This document shows, one piece after another, positions 55,947-64,000 of a stretch of 64,000 nucleotides of DNA. Position 1 is the stretch's first letter, and every line of letters begins with the position of its first letter. The translations under genes were made by a program, and so were the position numbers. Source of the DNA: Schistosoma haematobium (Eukaryota; Platyhelminthes; Trematoda; Strigeidida; Schistosomatidae); the NCBI RefSeq assembly GCF_000699445.3, contig NC_067196.1, forward strand, positions 45,909,806-45,973,805. The letters are read 5' to 3'. The notes below the pieces were generated by a model that had not been told where the DNA came from, did not search any database, and saw only the letters and a list, made by a program, of their open reading frames with translations.

Positions 55947-56275
55947 ACTGTATGGGAGTTATTTTGTATCATTCGGACATTGCTCAAGTGGGTTTGTGCG
56001 ACTCGATGTAGGCTTGCTGTTTTTCTCTGTATTTTTCTGCTGACAGTTTTCTTGTATACCATCGGGAAACAGCATCAAAGTAATTTGTGTATGGTTGTAA
56101 ACTTTGTTATTCCAGGAAGTTACGATAGTCATGTGAATAAACCCATTTTGTACATAATTACTGCTACATACCAAAGAAACGTTCAACGTGCAGAACTTAC
56201 AAGAATGTGTAACACTCTACGTAATCTGAAGGATATTTTATGGATTCTTGTAGAAGATAGCACAGAACCTTCATG
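55947..56275 (+). CDS. B3GAT: Glucuronosyltransferase exon (membrane anchor)
   Basis: After CCTCTTTTAG the frame is open without ATG until past the anchor. It ends TCATG|GTAGTC, splitting a Trp codon completed by the next exon. Confidence 0.8.
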
Positions 56276-59200
56276 GTAGTCTTTCTTTGGTTTGGTATTT
56301 AGTATGTTGTTTGATCAGTCATTTATATCTTAATATACACTTTTGTTCATGAAACTACTAATTGAGTTCAATTAGATGAAAGCCTTATACCTTTTAATTG
56401 CTCTTTTTTGAATTTAACTTGGTTGTTGCTAGTCGCATCTACCTTAGTGAAGTTTTTTCTAACTATTTGAAATATGATAATGTGATAAGTGTACTTTATT
56501 CTCTTTTAGGGTTGTATCAAATATTTTAGATGATTGTGGTGTCCCTTTTGTACACCTAAACATCCCAACACCACAGTCAGAAAAACCTAAAGTGAATGAA
56601 CCCTTTTGGTTTCGTCCTAAGGGCATACTTCAACGTAATCTTGGACTACAATGGTTGCGCCAGAATCTTATTTTAGGTAGAAACAAAGGTGTCTTATACA
56701 TCGCCGATGATGACAACTCCTATAATTTACGTATTTTTGAGGAAGTAAGTTTATAAATTTTTGTATGCTTAATTTTCATCATACTAAATTAATGCAGCTT
56801 ATGGACACTTTCTTTTTTTTCACTCCATTAATTGTCAGTTCCTGTCAGAAAAAACCACGATTGGTCAGGATAGTTGGTCAAAGTTATTGACATACCAACT
56901 GTTCTGTTTTATACCTTAAGGTGAGACTTGGTTCAAGTTCGGTTATAATTAACGACAATTCTACTGAGCTATATCGTTTGCTCAGATTCTACTAGGGCTG
57001 GTAGGTCGGTTAGAAGCGCAAATAATTTATTTGCGGAAGAGATCGTACCATCAAGTTTATCAGAGAGTATCGGAAGTTAGGTATTTCTCATAAATAACTA
57101 GCGTCTTAGATCCTGACTTCTCATAAATTGGGTGAACATTTAGAAAGCACGAGTCATATGAACAGCTTTACTACCTTTGTCGAATAGACCAGGTTTCACA
57201 GAACTGAAGTAGGACTCTGCACTAACATGGTTCTACATAGATACTGAAAATGGTACAACAGTCCTGTAGATAATGGGAAGAAAAGAGTGAATTTTAATAG
57301 ATAGGCTTTTAAATCGACAAATCAATTACTTCTTGTCTTAGTTTGCCGGATATTAATAAATTAGGGATATAAAGTTTTTTATTTCCTAGTGTTACAAAGT
57401 GCCATTTGAAATGTCTGTTTAAGCAGGACAAAAGGATGTCAGTCTGTCTCACTTCCAAATGTTTCAAGCCCTGGTATTTTTTCTCCGCTGTTTCATTACC
57501 AAAATAAACTACTTCGCTAGCACATATTTCATAAATTAGTCACTAAATAACAAATTCATGGCAGAGTATTAAAGCTCAAAAACATTAGTAGTTTTCATCT
57601 GGAAATGCAAATAAAAGCTTGACTAGAAAAAAAAGATATTAACTTCTTTGTACCGTTTATTGATTAAATTTAAGTATGAAAAGTTCATCCATAACTTCAG
57701 ATGCGTGGTACAAACAAAGTTTCAACATGGCCGGTTGGATTTGCAGGTGAACTCCCATGGGAGGGTTGTGTGACGTCTAAAAATCGGACGCACATTATAA
57801 GTATGTGGTCAGTATACAAACCCGAGCGTCCTTTTCCAATTGATATGGCAGGATTTGCAGTTAATATTGATCTTATTCTTCAACACAAGAATGCTGGATT
57901 TGACTACAAACGTTTACGTGGAATGCAGGAATCACAATTTTTGTTAGATCTTGGTTTAAAAAATTGGAGAGAATTGGAACCACTAGCAGATGGTTGTCGG
58001 AAGGTAAGTTGTACTGTTCTCAAATTTTATTATGCGTATGCTGGTACCTGTTGTTGATCCATATCCATCTTTATGTAGTAGGTCACTTGTCGGATCGCGA
58101 AAGGGTTTTTGACATTTTAGTGGTATTCACTACACTTATTTTGAAATATGCAGTGTAAAAATCTTAATGTGTCGTGAAATTTCGTCGTAAAATTGGATTC
58201 AATACCTAACCTCTGCTTTGATTGTTCGATCACCTAAACTTTTCATGTGGTTGTTTATTATTTGGCCACTTCATTATATTTGTCTGTTCAATTACCAATA
58301 TTGTGTTTTACAGCTGCAGTTATTCTGTGTGCACTCAACTGACTAGCACAAGCATTCAAGCTGAATATTATCTATTTATTATTAACCTAAGACGTTGATT
58401 TCAAGAATGATAGAGAATGAAAACAATAATGGCAACAATGCGGGTTTTGATTGTTCATAATGATAGATATTTCATAACTGATAAGAAATCGACAACCGGA
58501 AGCATTGACACTAAACTAGAAACAATAAAAATTATAGCGTTAACATAAATGAATACTTGAAACTAGATGATGTTCGTAGACTAATAGTATATGATCATAG
58601 ATGCCTTCAGAGTGTTTCTCGTGGATGTTGGAACCACCAACCAATGTTGAAGTTAGATACATTGTACTAGGTGAGAATGACAAATTTATTGATGAGGCGG
58701 TAAATATCTGTTGACTGTAATAATCAGGTCATGTACTACCTACACCCAACCACCAACGATGATGACGTGTAGCAGTAGGTCGAAAGAAAGCTAACGGTAA
58801 CCAAACTTAGACTTTACATCAGTCCTTAAAGTCACCGACTATTGGATGAAGCTATATAGATGAGTGTAGGCGGCTGGGTAATATCTGCGCGATTTTCGTA
58901 ACCAATGATTAGAGACTTTGGGTGATTTAGCGGGGCAGGTGCACTCAATGTTTATCTTCTCTCAAATCTTAAGTTTCTAGATTTTTTTGTGACTTCTTTA
59001 CTTCATGAATCCATATTTTCTTGAATGCTATCTTCTGTACTTAGTGTTTCCTAATACTGCTAACACTGTGCTGCTTATACGTCTTCTTCCTGTGATGTGA
59101 TGTAGCAACTTGAATCGATGCACAAATATCCTAGGTTTTAGAAGAGAAGCGAAAAATCATCTCTTTCGCTGTTGCTAAAATTGTTAACATAATCTGAGCA

Positions 59201-59659
59201 TTCACTAATATCATATTACATGTACATTCGTATAATTATTCAGCTTATTTTATTCCAAATACTTTTTACAATCTCCAGACATAATACAGTTATTATTTTT
59301 CGCTTGATAGTAATTTACCACAGTAACTAATTCACCAAGCATATGAGTGTGTGCCTCTCTCTAAGTATGAGGACTAGTGATACTATCCAGTAGTTCAATC
59401 TCAAGCAGATAAAGCGGGGTTTGAAATTGGGATTTAGTAACTGCAAACCACTCCGCTAATAATAAAATAGTATTCGTAATATATTGATTCCTTAGTATCA
59501 TTTAATCTGAAACCATCTTCCAGCTGTACAACTATCTCTTTTTTACTTTTCACCTAGATCCTAGTGTGGCATACACGTACAGCAGAACCACTTTTAACAC
59601 TATGGAATAAACTGGAATCGCAAGGAGTTATAGCTCCACCTATAGATGATTGGCCCTAA
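55947..59659 (+). CDS. B3GAT: Beta-1,3-glucuronosyltransferase, GT43 family (four exons, 5' exon missing)
   Basis: Join 55947-56275, 56510-56744, 57701-58003, 59558-59659, all with AG/GT borders and matching phases (about 322 codons). Exon 1 carries a type II membrane anchor (RLAVFLCIFLLTVFLYTIG) and the start of the fold (PILYIITATYQRNVQRAELT). Exon 2 has the metal-binding DDDN (VLYIADDDNSYNLRIFEE). Exon 3 has WPVGFAGELPWEG, RPFPIDMAGFAVNIDLIL and GMQESQFLL, whose Glu aligns with the catalytic base of human GlcAT-I. Exon 4 has LVWHTRT, with the His and Arg that bind the donor. Family members transfer glucuronic acid from UDP-GlcA to galactose in the Golgi, in the proteoglycan linker or HNK-1 pathway; which one applies here is not decided by sequence reading. 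No ATG is in frame after the exon 1 acceptor before the anchor, so a further 5' exon is needed. Confidence 0.9.
56510..56744 (+). CDS. B3GAT: Glucuronosyltransferase exon (DDD motif)
   Basis: Between CTCTTTTAG and GTAAGT. Contains ILDDCGVPFVHLNIPTP, RPKGILQRNLGLQWLRQNL and the ADDDNSYNLRIFEE metal site. Confidence 0.93.
57701..58003 (+). CDS. B3GAT: Glucuronosyltransferase exon (acceptor site and catalytic Glu)
   Basis: Between ATAACTTCAG and GTAAGT, 101 codons, phase 0 at both ends. Contains STWPVGFAGELPWEG, the RPFPIDMAGFA block and the MQES catalytic Glu. Confidence 0.93.
58664..58980 (+). mobile_element. Family C/B-type 3' fragment, heavily decayed
   Basis: In the last intron of the glucuronosyltransferase gene. 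Remnants in order correspond to the [20 protein letters not shown] / MPNHRLPRR / CRLPGWGPRD / WLETLGDMAQ tail of this RT class (for example ACTTTGGGTGATTTAGCGGG for the LGDMAQ part). Only degenerate similarity. Confidence 0.5.
59558..59659 (+). CDS. B3GAT: Glucuronosyltransferase last exon
   Basis: Begins ILVWHTRTAEPLL after TTTCACCTAG and ends PPIDDWP then TAA. An AATAAA signal lies at about 59879. Confidence 0.9.
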   Translation: MLVWHTRTAEPLLTLWNKLESQGVIAPPIDDWP

Positions 59660-61629
59660 AATATGTAGTATGATTCTAAAAGAAAACAATTATAATCTGT
59701 CTGTCAAAATACTTTTTACTTAGGCAGTATTCACTTATTCAATCAACTGTATTCAAAAGAAACCAAAAGTTACATCCAAACGTCATACATAATCATTCAA
59801 ATTGTTCATAATATAACGCATACATTTTCTTATGTAAATAATATATAGTTTGTATCATATTACTTATTATTTATAGAAATAAAATATTTTTGAATTTCTA
59901 TCATTTTTGTATATATTCTGAGTTGCTCTTCTCAATTGTTTATTTGTAATTGTGATTGTTTTAATTCCTTTTGATAAATAGTAGTTATTGTGTATAATTT
60001 ATTCAGTTCGGTTTTTTTAAAACAAAATCCTTGCTATCACACAACGAAGCTATATGGAAATCAACAATTACTGTGTAGTTTGATCAGCCAATGAGAAACG
60101 TGGTTTTCACGAATTGAGTTTTCAATTCAAACAGCTTCCGCATAATTTCCGTTTTGTATTCGTGTGATGAATTAAAGAGATAACTACGTACATGTCTGAA
60201 GTTCACAGAGTACTGAACACGAAGTTTACAATGAAATACGCTATTCTAGTCTAATTAGTTTACTTTGTACTCACTAAGACCGCTTTTACTGTATTTCTAT
60301 TCTTATATATATTTCGTGTACCTATAATTGGTTGCCTATCCAGTTATTTAAATATTATTTTGTTATTACTGCAACTCCCATCTCATCATATTGTTTTGTA
60401 CGTGATTGGTGTTGATATGATTATTAATTCCTATCGATTATTGCATACAGTACAGTATAATTTTTCAAGTCAAACAGTGGTAATTTCGACTCTCAGTTTG
60501 ATATACAAACGCGTACGAATTATACTGATTTATATTGGCTATTATATCAAGTTTTTCCTACACTTGTTTACTATCTTTTGGATTGTGTACTTTGTATCTG
60601 TTGTTTCCATTGCATCCTGTATTTTCTAGAGTATAGTAATTCTACTTGGACATAAATAAAATTGATGGCTTTCATAGGAAATATGGAGTTGTATTTTCCT
60701 CATATTAGACTTTCAAATCTGACTTTATTTAATGATTCATTTGCATGACCGTTTCATATAGTTTCACCTTATGAACTAGATAGATTATAACACTTGTTTT
60801 CCCTTTCTCAGTGAAATCATGTTAGTAATGGGATAATGAGACGGAATTTGTCATATTCTTCCTTTCATTTGTGGTAAGGTAAGTCAGTTGTAACATGAAG
60901 ACTACAATGAATTTCGTCTCATTTTCCTGTTACTGGCGTGATCTCCATGAGAAAAGAATACTGAGTAACTAAACAACATGATAAAAGTAACTGGTTTATC
61001 TTATATATTTCTGATGAGTTACCCTAGGAGTAATTAAAAGCTTATAGTGCATATTACTGGGAACACATCACAGTAATTTATTGCTCTGCAGTCTGTTGAT
61101 GATATCTTCGCTCCATAAAGTGGGTCATATTTCGTGTTTCGATTTTCATATTTTCTGGACTTTCGATGGGAAGACTTGCTGCTGAAGGCGCTTCAAGTTT
61201 CTTTTTCATTATCAATATTTCAGACCTATGTAAATCTTTCCATTCCCATCCACACTTTGAACTGTGCTGACTACTCTACACCTTTTACACTTTAAAGTTC
61301 ATAGTAATTAGGATGACGTGGATAAGGTAAACTTTATAAATCGTACTTGATTTTCGATCCTGCCTGATATAACAGATTAGTCAGTTGTATATTACAACAG
61401 GTTATTAAGTTAGTCCATTAATTCTGGTTTCGCTTCTTCTAATTCACGTCAATCACTGTCGTTGTTCAATGAGTTCCGATTCCTCCATAGACTTAAATTT
61501 ACTAACTTGGCTAATTCATCGTATAAATGCCATTTATATTCGCAGCAAAAAGTCATTGCTTTTCGAATAAGGATTATATATGTTGCCGTTAGATAGATGT
61601 TCTGTATTTAAGTAGTCGAATTTAGATAA
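59660..61629. other. Intergenic, polyadenylation signal near 59879
   Basis: 3' flank of the glucuronosyltransferase gene. AT-rich with no other gene that I can support. A 89-codon frame at 60360-60629 is compositionally AT-rich and hydrophobic and looks fortuitous. Confidence 0.45.
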
Positions 61630-61899
61630 CTATTTTATACATGCAGCAATAGAACGAGACCATCTTAGATTTGATAGAAAAGATATTTCTCTCCAACCAT
61701 AAATAGTGGTATGTAAAAGTATTTTTTTCGATAATTCGTCTTTCCCTAGTAAAATTTCTTTTGTACGCTGAAACTGTTGTCCATATATAGTACAAAACTC
61801 AAGACAACATGAATGGTATGACCTCCAATCCATTTCATAGTGATATACACTTTCGAACTCATCAATGTTCAACACTAGGCGGGCAAAAAGTGCCATCAC
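61630..61899 (-). CDS. Unassigned 89-aa protein, head-to-head with BCS1
   Basis: Single open frame from ATG (61899) to TAG with no intron needed. It reads MMALFARLVLNIDEFESVYH, then WRSYHSCCLEFCTIYGQQF and WSRSIAACIK at the end. Composition is protein-like, with fewer Leu/Ile/Lys runs than chance frames in this AT-rich DNA. I do not recognise a family. It may be a complete small protein or a terminal exon. Confidence 0.4.
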   Translation of the reverse strand: MMALFARLVLNIDEFESVYHYEMDWRSYHSCCLEFCTIYGQQFQRTKEILLGKDELSKKILLHTTIYGWREISFLSNLRWSRSIAACIK

Positions 61900-62091
61900 T
61901 TTGGCATTTCAATAATCAATAATAGTGTCTCATTAAACTATTATGAGAAGTAGATATTTTGAAACTTCGTAGATTCCTAATATCTTCCTGTTTGATGTTG
62001 TGAACAGGTTGTGTAACTGTAGTCTTTTCTTAACATTGCTTTTAACTTTATAAACTATAGTTTACTTTTTATTGGGACATATTTTAGGACA
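61900..62091. promoter_or_regulatory. Possible shared promoter region
   Basis: 192 bp between two diverging start codons. A splice acceptor (TTTTAG) 4 bases before the BCS1 ATG suggests that the BCS1 5' UTR is spliced here, which weakens the idea of a compact shared promoter. No core motif is clear. Confidence 0.25.
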
Positions 62092-62646
62092 ATGGAAATC
62101 GTACAGGATTTGGCAGCCTCCACTTTGAAAGATAATCCATACTTTAGTGCCGGTGCTGGGCTATTTGGAGTTGGGATAGGAATGGCTGCCCTTAGAAGAA
62201 TGAGTCAAGTTATAAACCTTCTCGTTCGCCGTAATCTCACTTTAACTTTAGAAGTAGCCAGTCATGATAAGGCTTATCCCTGGGTTTTACATTGGATTAC
62301 GCTGAAATCTAATGGACCGTTAATGAAAGGTGGAAAAAACAAAATAGGTGGTACAAGTCAACACTTAAGTGTTGAAACTAGTGTAGTACGTACAGAAGGC
62401 GGGCGAATCAAAGCTGCATTCGGCTTTGTGCCTAGCGTTGGCGTTCACTATATGGTTCACCAAATGAAATTAATCCGAATTGAACGTGTTCGTGCTCAAC
62501 AATCCTTACAAGGTGCTACTGTAGCTCCATTCGAAAGTGTAACTCTTACGACGTTCGGTCGCAACGCCAGATTTTTTATTGATTTGCTCGAGGAGGCTAG
62601 AGAAGAAGCTCTTGCACGTGAAAAGGGTTGGACCGTTGTTTACAAG
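62092..62646 (+). CDS. BCS1L: Mitochondrial chaperone BCS1, first coding exon
   Basis: 185 codons from ATG to the donor GTAATT. It starts with KDNPYFSAGAGLFGVGIGMA, the transmembrane helix and internal targeting region of BCS1. The BCS1-specific domain follows: LTLTLEVASHDKAYPWVLHW, TSQHLSVETSVVRTEGGRIK, FGFVPSVGVHYM, RIERVRAQQ, and FFIDLLEEAREEALAREKGW. The motif QHLSVET and the spacing match human BCS1L closely. BCS1 is an AAA protein of the inner mitochondrial membrane that inserts the Rieske protein into complex III. The AAA ATPase domain must lie beyond the window. The exon's coding part starts 4 bases after an acceptor, so a 5' UTR intron is likely. Confidence 0.93.
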
Positions 62647-63057
62647 GTAATTAAGGCACATATGTACTGACCCTTTTTCGTGTTTAATTTTCACAATTAT
62701 CATATATTCTGATCTTACTCTAATGTCGAAAAAAATTTATCAAACTAATTGTCGTTACTATTGAATATCAGTTTTACCATATTACTAACGTGATTATTTT
62801 CACAAACGGTTCATTTTTATGTTGAATATTTCCTACAGAAATAGCATCTACAGGACTTAAAAATGCATAACTACAAATAATTAAATTAACGATATTGTGC
62901 AAACTTCCCACGTTGAAAAGTTTAATGTGCGAGTTACACTTGTAATAATATAGCAGTGAAGTGTTTCATCTAAAATATATATGTTTGACTTTCCATATTA
63001 CACTACTCCAAAGATATTGGAGTAAGAGATTTCTGGAATTTATATAATTATATTTTC
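62647..63057. other. BCS1 intron 1, no recognised feature
   Basis: AT-rich start of the intron before the SINE-like pair. Confidence 0.5.
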
Positions 63058-63276
63058 ATCCTATTGTGGGACTCGTCAGCAGTGCGCATCCACGATCCCG
63101 CTCGCGGGACTGAAACCCAGGGCCTTTAGTCTCGCGCGCGAACGCTTAACCTACTGGACCACTGAGCCGGCATCCAATGGTGTTAATGTCTAACCTCAAC
63201 CAATCCACGAGATTGCGCGACCATCTTCCATTGTACTGAGGTAGATACCTATCTCTACCCGACACGGATGAGCTCC
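63058..63276 (-). mobile_element. Sm-alpha-type SINE-like element, minus, 3'-truncated
   Basis: On the minus strand: a leader, GGCTCAGTGGTCCAGTAGGT (tRNA-like head), a box B variant GGTTTCAGTCC, CGCGAGCGGGATCGTGGATG, then the hammerhead start GCACTG CTGACGA and stem II, ending just after GAAA. The cleavage site and the 3' strand of stem I are missing. Confidence 0.85.
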
Positions 63277-63330
63277 ACATCAGTCGGTTCATGATTTCAA
63301 TCAAAAACTTAATAATCTCCACAACCCCTA
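63277..63330 (+). mobile_element. Sm-alpha-type tail scrap between the inverted pair
   Basis: CAGTCGGTTCATGATTTCAA matches the tail of the plus copy (TCGGTTCATGATCTCAATAA near 63680), so an older copy lay here before. Confidence 0.6.
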
Positions 63331-63408
63331 TACTGATAATTATCATGTGCTTACTAGTGACTAGCTTCGTGAGGGAATTCTTAGAGTTCTAGTGAGAAGC
63401 CGTGACCA

Positions 63409-63712
63409 GTGGAGCTAATTGGTGTCGGGTAGAGACAGGTATCTACCTCAGTACAATGGAAGATGGTCGTGCAATTTCGTGGATTGGTTGAGGTTAGACA
63501 TTAACACCATTGGATGCCGGCTCAGTGGTCCAGTAGGTTAAGCGTTCGCGCGCGAGACTAGAGGCCCTGGGTTCGAATCCCGCGAGCGGGATCGTGGACG
63601 CGCACTTCTGAGGAGTCCCAAAATGGGACGAAACGACCTTTCCAGCGCTTTCAGGTTTTCAATGGTGGTCTAACGTCAATCGGTTCATGATCTCAATAAA
63701 AAAATTAGTTTG
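63409..63712 (+). mobile_element. Sm-alpha-type SINE-like element, plus, near complete
   Basis: Same leader and tRNA-like head as its inverted neighbour, with an intact box B GGTTCGAATCC (63570-63580). A decayed hammerhead follows (63601-63648: core CTGAGGA, stem II GTCCC/GGGAC and GAAA kept, but stem III and stem I no longer pair). The tail TTTTCAATGGTGGTCTAACG ends in an A-rich stretch. RNA polymerase III could in principle start at the tRNA-like head. Confidence 0.88.
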
Positions 63713-64000
63713 TTTGATTATTTTACATATTCTGAAGAATATCTGTTTAAGTAGTTGTTTAGTAGAACTGATATTGTTTTTCTAAATTCATTTTCCGTTC
63801 ATAAATTATCGTTGTCATTTACTACTCAGAAATGATAATCATACGGTTTTTTAGGTTAACTTGTGATCTGACAATTTGAATGCATAAAAAAGTGAATCAT
63901 AAACGGACGTTTTCGTTTAGGACGATTCTTAATATATTAGTCTCATAGCTGTACACTTATTTGATTGCAAGAAAATAATTCAGGCTTCCTCTGTGATTTT

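Noticed and set aside
60360..60629. 89-codon hydrophobic plus-strand frame
   Set aside because: AT-driven composition, no ATG-based start context of note, no recognised motif.
63519..63600. tRNA-like sequence with a good box B
   Set aside because: The flanks, anticodon region and 3' continuation into a hammerhead and SINE tail show a tRNA-derived SINE head, not a tRNA gene.
1..64000. CRISPR arrays, bacterial operons, riboswitches
   Set aside because: Introns, retroelements and mitochondrial-protein genes show a eukaryotic nuclear sequence; no regularly spaced repeats of CRISPR type were seen.

Overview
The window looks like intron-rich, repeat-saturated nuclear DNA of a blood fluke (Schistosoma or a close digenean relative). 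The basis is RTE-type non-LTR elements of the SR2 kind, SR3/Perere-like non-LTR elements, Gypsy-type LTR elements, Penelope-like fragments, and tRNA-headed SINE-like repeats with a hammerhead ribozyme, which together match the known schistosome repeat set (Sm-alpha family). The clade names are from recall of family features, not from a search.

Host genes. (1) A Golgi-resident GCP60/ACBD3-like gene on the minus strand is reconstructed as eight phase-compatible exons from 28363 down to 806. It encodes about 335 aa with a C-terminal GOLD domain, and no acyl-CoA-binding domain is visible. Its introns hold most repeats between 1 and 27 kb. (2) One minus-strand exon at 38832-39213 carries the G1-G3 GTPase motifs of mitochondrial translation initiation factor 2. 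(3) A GT43 beta-1,3-glucuronosyltransferase on the plus strand has four exons (55947-59659); its first exon is not identified. (4) The first coding exon of a BCS1-type mitochondrial chaperone lies at 62092-62646, and the rest runs beyond the window. An unassigned 89-codon ORF (61630-61899) lies head-to-head with it. Two weaker exon candidates are at 42030-42130 and 50378-50447.

Mobile DNA. Family A (RTE/SR2-like) has one apparently intact copy (11106-14324, 1005-codon ORF, 13-bp target duplication), one full-length decayed copy (5778-8968) and four fragments. Family B (SR3/Perere-like) is one long decayed copy (16157-20045, minus). Family C, related to B, appears as two near-identical 5'-truncated copies and several scraps. 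A composite of C, about 0.5 kb of unassigned DNA and an A fragment is present twice with very few differences (20623-25480 and 50646-55502). Two related Gypsy elements are present. One (29859-about 34765, plus) is ruined. The other (43681-48873, minus) has apparently identical 314-bp LTRs and a long open pol, but has lost a catalytic integrase Asp and about 20 codons of RT.

Small structured elements include a complete-looking type I hammerhead ribozyme at 15421-15466, decayed ones at 3.9, 15.0 and 63 kb, Penelope-type RT and GIY-YIG fragments (5.3-5.8 and 40.6-41.1 kb), a 646-bp inverted duplication enclosing two exons of the GCP60 gene (3583-4228 and 14725-15370), and a 230-bp inverted pair (about 5.1 and 9.25 kb). 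No tRNA, rRNA or CRISPR was found.
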